Origin: Phycisphaerae bacterium
GTDB lineage: Bacteria > Planctomycetota > Phycisphaerae > Sedimentisphaerales > Anaerobacaceae
NCBI GenBank assembly: GCA_030604525.1
Contig: JAUVVQ010000024.1
Coordinates: 1-36,733 of the forward strand
DNA length: 36,733 nt
Direction of reading: 5' to 3'
This document shows positions 1-7,842 of this stretch, one piece after another (the stretch's first letter is position 1; each line of letters starts with the position of its first letter). The notes under the pieces were generated by a model. It saw only the letters and a list, made by a program, of their open reading frames with translations. It was not told the DNA's origin and searched no databases. A program made the position numbers and the translations under genes.

Positions 1-181
1 AAGGAAATGGTATAATAAAGAATAATTGGCTGTTTTTTTTCTTTTTCCGTCGTGTTTTTGTGTGAGAGCGAAAAAGGCAAAAACAGTTTTGTTCCGATGA
101 AGTGCATCGGGATGGCTGGTGTTTAAAACTTCGGTTAAATTTGTATGGCTGGCGGCAGGTTTTTAGCATAGGAGATTCTCA

Positions 182-1096
182 ATGGCGAAAAGAAATGGCT
201 TTACCCTTATTGAGCTTCTGGTAGTAATTGCCATTATAGCTCTTTTGATGTCTATTCTGGCGCCTGCCCTTACGAGGGTAAGGGAGCAGGCAAAAGACGC
301 TTTATGTATGTCTCGTCTTCACCAATGGGCGGCAATATTCAATATGTATGCGGATGATAACGACGGTCATCTAACTGGTTGGCACTGCTTAAACCCCGGT
401 GATGAAACCTATGCCCCTCCGGGAGCAGCACTGGGTCAGGGCCCGTGTGATTCCGGCCCTGGGTTTCATGAGCACTGCTGGGTGCCGAGATTACATCGTT
501 TTTATGGTGAGAAGATAAAATACGAACAAGTAAGCGGACAATGGGTTGCCCAGACAGCGAACTGGGACTTTTGTATGTGCCCTGCGACATATAAGACGTG
601 GGAAGATGGCGAATTTGGCGGTTCTATGACTGGCTGGTCATTCAAGTGGTTACAGGAATTTGCACAAGGCGAGTATATTAATTGTTCCTATTATGACGGT
701 TCATATGGCAGCTATAGTAAAAACAGTTGGGTTACCGATGCAGTTGGAACTACTGATGAGGAGCGGACCTGGGACACGACCAGAGTAAGAGAAGCCAGCA
801 GGGTGCCACTCTTCGGAGACGCCACATTCTGTGGTGCATTTCCACAGGAGGAATCAGATATTCCAGAGAATAAAGACCGTATGCCTTTTGACGGGCTTCG
901 GTTTTGCATAGACCGTCACGATTTGACGGTCAATCTTGTTTTCCTGGACTTTACAGTCAGAAAAGTAGGTCTAAAGCAACTCTGGCAGCTTTACTGGCAT
1001 CGCGACTGGGACCTGAGTTTGACACCTGACCCCAAAGACCCTGAGCAATGGCCAAGCTGGATATGGCCTGCACCTAAGATAAAATTAGGATTTTAA
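182..1096 (+). CDS. Type II secretion/pilin-like prepilin (pseudopilin), 304 aa
   Basis: The protein opens with a short basic leader and a prepilin cleavage/methylation motif: cleavage is expected between Gly6 and Phe7 (GFTLIELL), Glu11 is the +5 glutamate, and a hydrophobic helix reaches about residue 28. The remaining ~270 residues form an aromatic-rich globular part. The C-terminal stretch (VNLVFLDFTVRKVGLKQLW, then WHRDWD and a Trp/Pro-rich tail) has the style of the large pseudopilin families of Phycisphaerae, where many stand-alone copies occur. The ATG has a good ribosome-binding site (AGGAG about 7 nt upstream). It stands alone with its own terminator. The substrate or apparatus it joins cannot be read from the sequence; processing by a PilD-like peptidase and use by the pilus system at 29-35.7 kb are inferences. 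Confidence 0.9.
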   Translation: MAKRNGFTLIELLVVIAIIALLMSILAPALTRVREQAKDALCMSRLHQWAAIFNMYADDNDGHLTGWHCLNPGDETYAPPGAALGQGPCDSGPGFHEHCWVPRLHRFYGEKIKYEQVSGQWVAQTANWDFCMCPATYKTWEDGEFGGSMTGWSFKWLQEFAQGEYINCSYYDGSYGSYSKNSWVTDAVGTTDEERTWDTTRVREASRVPLFGDATFCGAFPQEESDIPENKDRMPFDGLRFCIDRHDLTVNLVFLDFTVRKVGLKQLWQLYWHRDWDLSLTPDPKDPEQWPSWIWPAPKIKLGF

Positions 1097-1116
1097 GATT
1101 TTAAGAATGAGCAGAG

Positions 1117-1147
1117 AAGAGGCCGGCCTTAAAACCGGCCTTTTTTA
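1117..1147 (+). terminator. Rho-independent terminator after the pseudopilin gene
   Basis: GGCCGG (1121-1126) pairs with CCGGCC (1135-1140) across an 8-nt loop and is followed directly by a run of T, 20 bases after the stop codon of the pseudopilin gene. Confidence 0.85.
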
Positions 1148-1311
1148 TTTTCTCGTCGGAAGTGTGGATACGGCTTTAATGGATATAAAACAAAAAGTTG
1201 TTAGTGTATAACGGAGAGCGTATAGCGGGTCCGGCTTCGGTTAGCCTGCGGCGAATGAACGGTTAGAGGAGAGAAAAGCGATAAAAATGCTAACGGGTGG
1301 TGCGTTAAAGG

Positions 1312-2592
1312 TTATTTGATATTTTTGTGCGTGAAGGATTTTGTGCCGTTTGCATATGGTGTGACGGTTTGTCCGGAGCCGATTAGTTTGTATTTGTAAA
1401 TAACGAGTCCTTCGAGTCCGACGGGTCCTCTTGCGTGGATTTTGTTAGTGCTGATTCCGACCTCGGCGCCGAGTCCGAAGCGGTAGCCGTCACTGAAGCG
1501 GGTGCTTGCGTTCCAGAAGACGTTGGCGGAATCGACTAAGTCCATAAATTTTTCGGCCTTTTGTTTGTCAGCAGTAACGATAGCGTCCGTGTGGCCTGAG
1601 CCGAAAGTGTTTATGTGCTCTACGGCCTGGTCGAGTCCGGTTACAATTTTTATCGACAGGATTTTGTCGAGGTATTCGGTTTTCCAATCCTGCTCTGTTG
1701 CGGGTTTTACGTCGATGATGGATTGAGTTTTTTCGCAGCCTTGAAGCTGGATGCCTTGTTCTTCGAGTTTTGTTTTTACAGTTGGGAGGAATTTTTGTGC
1801 AATTTTTTCATCGACGAGGAGTGTTTCGACGGCGTTGCAGACGGCGACGTACTGGCATTTCGAATCGACGGTGATATTGACAGCCATATCGAGGTCGGCT
1901 TCTGAGTCGATATAAACGTGGCAGATACCTTCTGCGTGTCCGAGGACGGGGATGTTTGTGTTATCCATTATGTAGCGGACGAACTGGTTCGAGCCGCGTG
2001 GGATTACCAGGTCGATATGAGCATCGAGAGCGAGCATTTTTGCGACATCTTCTCTTGTGTGCAGCAGCTGGAGCCAGCCGGTGGGGATGTGTGCTTTTCG
2101 TGTTGCCTGCGTTATTGTTTCTGCGAGGATTTTATTTGTATTTTCTGCTTCGCTTCCACCTTTGAGGAGGACGGCGTTTCCGCTTTTCAGGCAGAGTGTC
2201 GAGATTTGGACGAGTGCGTCCGGTCTTGATTCGAAGATTACGCCGATGACTCCGATGGGACAACTGACTTTGAAAAGCTCGAGGTTTTCATCGAGCTGGG
2301 TAGCGGCGAGTGTTTTTCCTACGGGGTCATCGAGTTTAATTAAGGTCTCGATGCCGTTACAGACGTCTTGTAATTTGGCTTCATCGAACTTGAGACGTTT
2401 CAGGAGCGGAGCGGCGAGGTTGTTTTTTTCGGCGTTATCGAGGTCTTTTTTATTGGCGGCGATGATTTTTTCGGAGTTTGCTTTCAATTGTTCAGCGATT
2501 TGTGCTAATGCGTTGTTTTTTGTATTCGTTTTTTCTGCTGCGAGTTTAATAGAAGCATCTTTTGCATCAGCAGTTAGTTTTTCAATACTCAT
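1312..2592 (-). CDS. proA: Gamma-glutamyl phosphate reductase (ProA)
   Basis: ProA reduces gamma-glutamyl phosphate to glutamate-5-semialdehyde with NADPH, the second step of proline synthesis, in the cytoplasm. At 426 aa it has the usual family length and is collinear with the aldehyde dehydrogenase fold: the CPIGVIGVIFESRPDALVQI block (111-130), a VLLKGGSEA nucleotide-site segment (141-149), VIPRGSN (197-202), and the catalytic cysteine in VAVCNAVETLLV (Cys252). The C-terminal HARGPVGLEGL motif is present. The ATG start has an upstream AAGGAAAT ribosome-binding site. No proB is adjacent, so proline synthesis genes are dispersed in this genome or proB lies elsewhere. A second aldehyde dehydrogenase family role is unlikely given the specific motifs. 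Confidence 0.97.
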   Translation of the reverse strand: MSIEKLTADAKDASIKLAAEKTNTKNNALAQIAEQLKANSEKIIAANKKDLDNAEKNNLAAPLLKRLKFDEAKLQDVCNGIETLIKLDDPVGKTLAATQLDENLELFKVSCPIGVIGVIFESRPDALVQISTLCLKSGNAVLLKGGSEAENTNKILAETITQATRKAHIPTGWLQLLHTREDVAKMLALDAHIDLVIPRGSNQFVRYIMDNTNIPVLGHAEGICHVYIDSEADLDMAVNITVDSKCQYVAVCNAVETLLVDEKIAQKFLPTVKTKLEEQGIQLQGCEKTQSIIDVKPATEQDWKTEYLDKILSIKIVTGLDQAVEHINTFGSGHTDAIVTADKQKAEKFMDLVDSANVFWNASTRFSDGYRFGLGAEVGISTNKIHARGPVGLEGLVIYKYKLIGSGQTVTPYANGTKSFTHKNIK

Positions 2593-2698
2593 ATTTAATT
2601 TCCTTTTAATGAATTAGGGAAAGTTTGCCGAATTTTATTCTACAGGTTTTGAGCGGTTTCGCCAAGTATCAAAAATATTTATTAGAGCGTGTTTTGGA

Positions 2699-2727
2699 TT
2701 GACAGGATAGTGTAATTTACGTATAAA
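2699..2727 (+). promoter_or_regulatory. Sigma70-type promoter of tRNA-Gly(UCC)
   Basis: TTGACA (2699-2704) and TATAAA (2722-2727) are separated by 17 bp, placing the transcription start about 6 bases ahead of the mature tRNA 5' end at 2740. Confidence 0.75.
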
Positions 2728-2739
2728 ATTTTGTAATAA

Positions 2740-2810
2740 GCGGGCGTAGCTTAATGGTAAAGCTCCAGCCTTCCAAGCTGGTCATGTGGGTCCGATTCCC
2801 ATCGCCCGCT
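2740..2810 (+). tRNA. tRNA-Gly (anticodon UCC)
   Basis: A full cloverleaf can be folded by eye: acceptor GCGGGCG/CGCCCGC, D-arm, anticodon stem CCAGC/GCTGG around loop CTTCCAA giving anticodon TCC, and a T-arm of GTGGG/CCCAT type with a loop starting TCCGATT. The discriminator base is T. CCA is not encoded. A run of eight T starts at the discriminator and could end the transcript. Confidence 0.97.
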
Positions 2811-3024
2811 TTTTTTATAATGTTTCCAGAGGTTTTGATATTCTGGTTATATAAAGTATTTATTTGATACAGATTTATTAACACAGATGATTATCGCTGT
2901 TTGCGGATAAAAATTTTTCAGCACTTTTTATGGTAGGAATTGTTGTAAGTGCTTTTGCTAAGGGGGTTTATCATAGTTTTGCTGCCGTCCGATAATAGAA
3001 TTTTCGAAAAAATATTTTTATTTA

Positions 3025-3052
3025 TTGACAGTGTGGGGGAAAGTGGTATAGT
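3025..3052 (+). promoter_or_regulatory. mraZ promoter with MraZ-box-like repeats in the spacer
   Basis: TTGACA (3025-3030) and TATAGT (3047-3052) are 16 bp apart. Between them lie GTGGG (3033-3037) and GTGGT (3043-3047) on the same strand and exactly 10 bp apart, the spacing of the TGGGN-N5 repeats bound by MraZ in Escherichia coli. A third GTGGG lies at 3074-3078, just before the mraZ start codon. Autoregulation by MraZ is therefore likely, but the second repeat is imperfect. Confidence 0.6.
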
Positions 3053-3087
3053 TTCCCAAGTCAGTTTATTCAAGTGGGAAGATTACC

Positions 3088-3561
3088 ATGCTGTTATTAA
3101 CAGGCGAATATGAGCACGTATTAGACAGTAAAAGCCGAGTGCTAATCTCAAACAAGCTCAGAAGCCAAATAGACTCGGCAGAACACGGAAGCAGTTTTTA
3201 CCTTGTCCTTGGAGCCAACGGCATCCTTTGTTTGTATCCTGAGCGATGTTTCGAGCAACTAATTAAAGCGGCGGGTTCGAAGAAATCGGCACCTGATGAG
3301 GCGGTGGCTTTTGAGCGAATGAGTTTTGCCCTGGCCAGTAAAGTGGAGCTTGATGGTCAGGGTCGCCTGCTTTTGAACGACAGTTTGCGTAAGCGTGCTG
3401 GGCTGGAGGATAAAGTTACTCTTATTGGGGTCAGAGACCATATCGAGCTTTGGAACAGTAAGAGCTGGGAAGATTATCTTAACAATTATATGTCTCAGTA
3501 TCAAAAGCAGATGTCTGAGGCCCGTCAGTATGTTTTGCAAAATCAGGAGGACGAGATATAG
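3088..3561 (+). CDS. mraZ: Transcriptional regulator MraZ
   Basis: MraZ is the first gene of the division and cell wall (dcw) cluster in most bacteria, a ring-forming DNA-binding protein that represses its own operon. The 157-aa product contains the two SpoVT/AbrB-like half-domains, each carrying the family's DxxxR signature: Asp13-Ser-Lys-Ser-Arg17 and Asp89-Gly-Gln-Gly-Arg93. The N-terminus (TGEYEHVLDSKSR) and the GVRDHIELW segment are typical. The ATG lies 36 bases downstream of the -10 element. The RBS (GGGAAG) is weak. Its position ahead of rsmH and ftsI supports the call. The C-terminal tail after residue 130 is charged and probably disordered. Confidence 0.95.
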   Translation: MLLLTGEYEHVLDSKSRVLISNKLRSQIDSAEHGSSFYLVLGANGILCLYPERCFEQLIKAAGSKKSAPDEAVAFERMSFALASKVELDGQGRLLLNDSLRKRAGLEDKVTLIGVRDHIELWNSKSWEDYLNNYMSQYQKQMSEARQYVLQNQEDEI

Positions 3562-3650
3562 GTTTAGCTTGTATGTATTAAGTTACTAATCAGGCGACAG
3601 CAGGGAAGCGTGAACGATATAGATAATTGGATTATTTGTATGGAGGCAAA

Positions 3651-3860
3651 ATGATTGAGTCAGATTCGAGTCATTTTCAGGTGGTAGAAGGGAGTCTGAA
3701 AAACGAGCGGTCAGTGGATGAGCAGACCTTTTCCTGTCTATCGGTACTTCAGGAGCGTCTTGAAAGATTAAAGTTGAGCAGCGATATGTTCGGCGATATA
3801 GATTTTTCGCCGGATGTGAAAGAGCTTATGAGGCGGAAGAAGGAAAGTCTGGTTTGTTGA
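3651..3860 (+). CDS. Hypothetical 69-aa protein between mraZ and rsmH
   Basis: I do not recognise this gene. The ATG at 3651 has a strong ribosome-binding site (GGAGG 4 bases upstream), so it is very likely translated; an upstream in-frame TTG at 3627 has none. The product is acidic and helical in the middle (LSVLQERLERLKLSSDMF) with a basic end (ELMRRKKESLVC) and no membrane segment. It lies 89 nt after mraZ and 56 nt before rsmH, in the same direction, so it should be cotranscribed with the division genes. A soluble partner of a division or wall protein is possible but purely inferred. Confidence 0.7.
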   Translation: MIESDSSHFQVVEGSLKNERSVDEQTFSCLSVLQERLERLKLSSDMFGDIDFSPDVKELMRRKKESLVC

Positions 3861-3916
3861 TAAATTGACCCAAGGTTTCACGTTATTTTGTTTGATAGAT
3901 TTTTACCTTTACGAAA

Positions 3917-4822
3917 GTGCATGATATTGCGGTTGAACATATACCAGTCCTTGCGAGAGCATTGGCCGAACGGATAAACTTACCGCTGGATGCGGTGATG
4001 GTCGATACGACCGTTGGGCAGGGAGGTCATAGTTTACTGTTCGGCCAAAATTTGAGTGCTGAGGGATTGTTAATCGGTTTTGATTTAGATGAGAAATCAC
4101 TGGGCAGTTCCCGGTCGAGATTAAAGCGGCTTTGCTGTAAGGTTAGTCTTGTTAAGTCGAATTTTTCCGAGATTTCAGAAGTGTTATCCGGTCAAGGGAT
4201 AGAGGAAGTTGATTTTGTACTTGCAGACCTTGGATTGTGTTCGAGTCAAATAACGGATTCTGAAATTGGGCTGAGTTTTCAGCAGGATATGCCTCTTGAT
4301 ATGAGAATAGATAAAAGATTAAAGAGCAGCGCAGCCGATATAGTAAATAATGCAGACGAGAAGACGTTGTCTGATTTGATATATAATTTTGGTGAAGAAA
4401 GAGGTTCGAGGCGAATAGCGGGTTATATTGTTCGCCATCGCAAAGGTCAGCCGATACGGACTACCGGGCAATTGTCGAGCTTGGTTTGTAAGGCCCTGGG
4501 CAGGAAGGGGGTTAGAAAAAAGGGCCGGATACACCCTGCAACGAAGACATTTCAGGCGCTGCGGATAGCAGTCAACAGGGAGCTTGAGAATTTAAAGCGG
4601 CTTTTGGAAAGCGTGCCAGGGTTGCTGAAGCGCAAAGGTTGTTTTGCGGTTATAAGTTATCACAGTCTTGAAGACAGGTTAGTGAAGCAGAATTTTAAGG
4701 AGAATAAGCGAGAATCTGTTTACCGGTTGGTAACGAAGAAGCCGATTAAGCCGGACAAAGAAGAAATATCGCAGAACAGGCGTGCGAGGAGCGCCAAATT
4801 ACGAATAGCTGAGAAGATATAG
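3917..4822 (+). CDS. rsmH: 16S rRNA (cytosine1402-N4)-methyltransferase RsmH
   Basis: RsmH (MraW) methylates N4 of C1402 in 16S rRNA using S-adenosylmethionine. The 301-aa product has the family opening HIPVLARAL (8-16), the SAM-binding loop DTTVGQGGHS (30-39), GFDLDE (54-59), the VLADLGLCSSQI motif, and the C-terminal CFAVISYHSLEDRLVKQNFK block followed by NRRARSAKLRIAEK, all collinear with the family. The start is GTG (frame MHDIAVEH); the RBS is poor, so the exact start is less sure. Its place after mraZ matches the conserved dcw order. Confidence 0.97.
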   Translation: MHDIAVEHIPVLARALAERINLPLDAVMVDTTVGQGGHSLLFGQNLSAEGLLIGFDLDEKSLGSSRSRLKRLCCKVSLVKSNFSEISEVLSGQGIEEVDFVLADLGLCSSQITDSEIGLSFQQDMPLDMRIDKRLKSSAADIVNNADEKTLSDLIYNFGEERGSRRIAGYIVRHRKGQPIRTTGQLSSLVCKALGRKGVRKKGRIHPATKTFQALRIAVNRELENLKRLLESVPGLLKRKGCFAVISYHSLEDRLVKQNFKENKRESVYRLVTKKPIKPDKEEISQNRRARSAKLRIAEKI

Positions 4823-4849
4823 GGCGATAAACAGAAATGGAGTTCATTT

Positions 4850-5722
4850 ATGACATCTGATGCCAAAGTAGGTGTACTTTTAGGATTAGTTTTTATATTT
4901 ATAATTGCGTTTTTGATTAACGGCCTTCCCAAGCTGGGTTCGGAGGAGAATAATAACGAGCTGACAACAAATATGGTGAATTCCTATAATAACCCGCCGG
5001 GATTGGGAAGTCGGGAACGAGCGGCAAATCGAGCGATAATTCAAAAGATTACGCCGCCATTTCAGATGAGAGGCCGTTTAGAAGAGAAAGAGGTTCGTTT
5101 TACGACTTCGCTGCCGAAGATTAAAGGGGAAACCATAGAATTGCCGGCGGGGGGAGCAACGGCAGCAAGCAAAGAGAATCCTGTGGTAAAGAATTTGACT
5201 GATGTGAAAGCAGGTTCAAAGCAGAGCGAAGAGATTGTTGCAGTTGAGCCGACCAGGCCGGCCTTTCCGAGGACGTATGTTGTTAAGGCAGGTGATAATT
5301 TAGCTTCTTTAGCCAAGAAGGTTTACGGGTCTGAAGAGGGGAACCGGCGTGTAAATATTAAGAGGATATATCAGGCCAATAGTGGGAAACTGGCATCTCC
5401 TGATGAGATTTTTGAAGGTCAAAAACTTTTAATCCCTGTGCCATCGGGTTTTGATAAAGATAGAAGGAGAAGCAGCCCGTTATTAAGTTCGATTGTGCAA
5501 AAGGTAAAGTCAATAGGCAGGCGGCACTTATCTACAAATGATTCCAAAACGGACAATGAGAGGTGGTATGTGGTGCAGGAAGGCGATAATTTGTGGGAGG
5601 TAGCTTCTGATGAGTTTGGTGACGGCAGTCGATTCAAAGAAATTGTTAAGCTTAATGGAGATGTGTTGAGCGATGAGGATAGTCTGCATGTTGGTATGCG
5701 TTTGAAATTACCACGGCGTTAA
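4850..5722 (+). CDS. Membrane-anchored protein with two LysM domains
   Basis: A 290-aa protein with an N-terminal transmembrane helix (about 8-24), a long polar linker, and two LysM peptidoglycan-binding domains. LysM 1 spans about 142-197 (TYVVKAGDNLASLAKKVYG to GQKLLIPVP). LysM 2 spans 239-288 (WYVVQEGDNLWEVASDEFG to GMRLKLP). The topology predicts a cytoplasmic stub with the LysM domains in the periplasm on glycan strands. It is placed 27 nt after rsmH and just before an ftsL-like gene, so it probably belongs to the division operon; a LysM protein is not a standard member of the dcw cluster. No catalytic domain is visible. A role in tethering or sensing septal peptidoglycan is inferred. 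Confidence 0.88.
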   Translation: MTSDAKVGVLLGLVFIFIIAFLINGLPKLGSEENNNELTTNMVNSYNNPPGLGSRERAANRAIIQKITPPFQMRGRLEEKEVRFTTSLPKIKGETIELPAGGATAASKENPVVKNLTDVKAGSKQSEEIVAVEPTRPAFPRTYVVKAGDNLASLAKKVYGSEEGNRRVNIKRIYQANSGKLASPDEIFEGQKLLIPVPSGFDKDRRRSSPLLSSIVQKVKSIGRRHLSTNDSKTDNERWYVVQEGDNLWEVASDEFGDGSRFKEIVKLNGDVLSDEDSLHVGMRLKLPRR

Positions 5723-5770
5723 AGAGAGTTTGGTTTTTGACAGGTTCGGGGTTTGAATTATTCAAGAGCT

Positions 5771-5986
5771 ATGAGTTATCGATTTTATTTAGTTTTTGTT
5801 GTTTTTTATTTTACGGTGGTATTAGTTTTTGCTGTCTATTTGCGAGGTTTGGAAAGACGGAATTTTTACAGGATTTGCACGGTTCGGATACAGCAGAATC
5901 GTCTCAAACGCGAGCTTTGGCAAAAACAACTTCGCCTTGAGAGTTTGATAAACCCGGCGGCGATTTCTGAGAAGCTGGGTGAGTAG
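5771..5986 (+). CDS. ftsL: FtsL-like cell division protein
   Basis: A 71-aa bitopic protein: a short basic N-terminus (MSYR), one transmembrane helix, a basic coiled-coil-forming stretch (RIQQNRLKRELWQKQLRLESL) and the ending NPAAISEKLGE, which resembles the terminal 'R-I-E-x-x-A-x-x-L-G' pattern of FtsL proteins. FtsL links FtsB/FtsQ to the FtsW-FtsI septal synthase. Sequence similarity in this family is always weak, so the call rests on size, topology, the C-terminal motif and position between rsmH and ftsI. The frame is open from 5741; a TTG at 5753 is an alternative start. Neither start has a strong ribosome-binding site. Confidence 0.72.
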   Translation: MSYRFYLVFVVFYFTVVLVFAVYLRGLERRNFYRICTVRIQQNRLKRELWQKQLRLESLINPAAISEKLGE

Positions 5987-6030
5987 CCGGTTGTGAATGG
6001 GGACATAACGTTTTTCAAAGATAGCGACTG

Positions 6031-7746
6031 TTGAAATTGAAAAATTTACGTTTCATTGTATTTTTGTTGTCGTTTTTGATTGTGACATTTCTTTTGCTCG
6101 CTGTCCGTTGTTTTTATCTTCAATTTTTTGAGCATCAGCAATATTCTTCTCTTTCAATCGAGCAGCAGAAGGTGCGTGTGGTTCAAAGTCCGCAGCGGGG
6201 GACGATACTTGACTGTCGTGGTCGGGTTCTTGCGGCCAGCGATGAGTATTTGAGTGTTTTTGCCGAGCCGAGAGTGATAGAAGATGTAAAGGGGATATCG
6301 GAGAAGCTTCAGCAGATACTTGATATGAAGGGCGTCCAGATATGCAGGCTTATTACCGACAGTAATAATCCCGGCTATGTAAAACTGAAGGAGCATTGTG
6401 GGCGGGCGGAGTCCCAAGCGGCTTGCGAGCTACATTACGGGATAGGTGTTCAATCCCAGTGGGAGCGGTCGTATCCGATGGGTCGGTTGGGAGCTAACGT
6501 GGTGGGCTTTACCAGCGACGACGGCAGGGGGCTTGGCGGTATCGAGCTGGAATATAACAGCAAGCTGTGCGGGAGGTCAGGCCAGAATATTTTTCTGGCG
6601 GATGCACGTCCCTTTCGACGTCCTATTCGTCTGCAGGAGCAGGAGGAACTTGAAGACGGGTCGGGGATTATCCTTACCCTGGATGCAACGATACAGCAGT
6701 TTGCCCGGAAGGCGCTTTTGGAGAGGTTTAAGGAATATGAGGCGGAGTCGGCGGTGGCGATTGTTATGGAACCCGGGAGCGGAGCGATACTTGCTATGGT
6801 TTCCCTGCCGGACTTTGAACCGGATAAAATCAGGACGAGCGACCCGAATACTTTTCGGAATCGAGCGATATCTGATTTTTTTGAGCCGGGCAGTGTTTTA
6901 AAACCGATTGCGGCGGCGATAGCTCTTGATTCAAATTTGGTGAGCAGAGAGGAGAAGATATTTTGTGAGAACGGGGATTATCGCGGCAGGGGTTTCGGCA
7001 GGATTGGTGAGTATGGCAATCACCAGTTCGGGGATATGACAGTTCGAGAAATTATCGTTCATTCCAGCAATATAGGTATGGCTAAAATTGGTCAAAGGAT
7101 GGGTAAGGAGAAACTTTACAGGGGGATGAAGTTATTTGGTTTTGGCAGGAAGACGGGTTTGGAGCTGCCGGGTGAGGTGGAGGGGGTTTTGCGTCCCGTG
7201 AGTCAATGGACCGGTTATAGTATTACCAGAATTCCTTTTGGTCAGGAGATTTCGGTGACGGCGATACAGCTGGTACGGGCATTTTGTATTCTTGCAAACG
7301 GCGGCCATTCTGTTCGGCCTTTCCTGGTCCGGGCGGTTGTAGATGCTAATGGGAACGTTAATGACCTGAAGCAGAGCCGCTACAACGATGTAGGTTTTGT
7401 GATAGAACCCGAGGTGGCGAACTGGATTGTTCGGGAAGCGATGGTGGGAGTTGTTGAAGAGGGGACGGGCAAGAAGGCGGTACTGGAGGATTGGCAGGTA
7501 TTCGGCAAGACGGGGACGGCGAATGTAGCCAGGAGGGGTTCGAGAGGATATTCTTCCAGGGATTACGTTGCATCATTTGCAGGTGGAGCACCGGCGGAGT
7601 CGCCGGCGGTTGTGGTGTTAGTATCTATTATCCGGCCGAGTATCAGCTTGGGGAAGGGATATACCGGCGGGACGGTAGCGGCTCCGGTGGTGAAACAGAT
7701 ACTGAATAAGACGCTGAATTATCTTCGAATTCCCGCAGAGAAATAG
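6031..7746 (+). CDS. ftsI: Septal peptidoglycan transpeptidase FtsI (PBP3)
   Basis: A class B penicillin-binding protein of 571 aa that cross-links septal peptidoglycan together with FtsW. It has an N-terminal signal anchor (about 8-30), the pedestal domain (RGTILDCRGRVLAAS at 56-70, GRLGANVVGF at 151-160), and the transpeptidase domain with all three catalytic motifs: Ser288-Val-Leu-Lys291 in FEPGSVLKP, Ser345-Ser-Asn347, and Lys493-Thr-Gly495. An in-frame TAG at 6022 rules out an upstream ATG; the first usable codons are CTG 6028 or TTG 6031, so a non-ATG start is certain. It ends the short dcw cluster: no murE, murF, mraY or ftsW follows, and the next genes are convergent. PBP2 is encoded separately on the other strand, which supports FtsI rather than an elongation PBP. 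Confidence 0.95.
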   Translation: MKLKNLRFIVFLLSFLIVTFLLLAVRCFYLQFFEHQQYSSLSIEQQKVRVVQSPQRGTILDCRGRVLAASDEYLSVFAEPRVIEDVKGISEKLQQILDMKGVQICRLITDSNNPGYVKLKEHCGRAESQAACELHYGIGVQSQWERSYPMGRLGANVVGFTSDDGRGLGGIELEYNSKLCGRSGQNIFLADARPFRRPIRLQEQEELEDGSGIILTLDATIQQFARKALLERFKEYEAESAVAIVMEPGSGAILAMVSLPDFEPDKIRTSDPNTFRNRAISDFFEPGSVLKPIAAAIALDSNLVSREEKIFCENGDYRGRGFGRIGEYGNHQFGDMTVREIIVHSSNIGMAKIGQRMGKEKLYRGMKLFGFGRKTGLELPGEVEGVLRPVSQWTGYSITRIPFGQEISVTAIQLVRAFCILANGGHSVRPFLVRAVVDANGNVNDLKQSRYNDVGFVIEPEVANWIVREAMVGVVEEGTGKKAVLEDWQVFGKTGTANVARRGSRGYSSRDYVASFAGGAPAESPAVVVLVSIIRPSISLGKGYTGGTVAAPVVKQILNKTLNYLRIPAEK

Positions 7747-7842
7747 TCCAGCTTTGTAAGTTGGTGATTTGTAAATTGGAAGGGGTTTCTTCGAGGTTTT
7801 GCAGGGAGGGCTGAATAATCTTTCCAACCCGATAGGTTTAGG

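Noticed and set aside
61-181. Possible cyclic-di-GMP riboswitch ahead of the first pseudopilin (GGCAAA and a CCGATG/CATCGG hairpin).
   Set aside because: The conserved second half of the GEMM motif (GGGACGCAAAGCC-like) is absent and the hairpin spacing does not fit.
7747-7842. Bidirectional terminator between convergent ftsI and mrdA.
   Set aside because: Only a TTGGAA/TTCCAA-type pairing with a loop over 30 nt is visible and no T-run on either strand.
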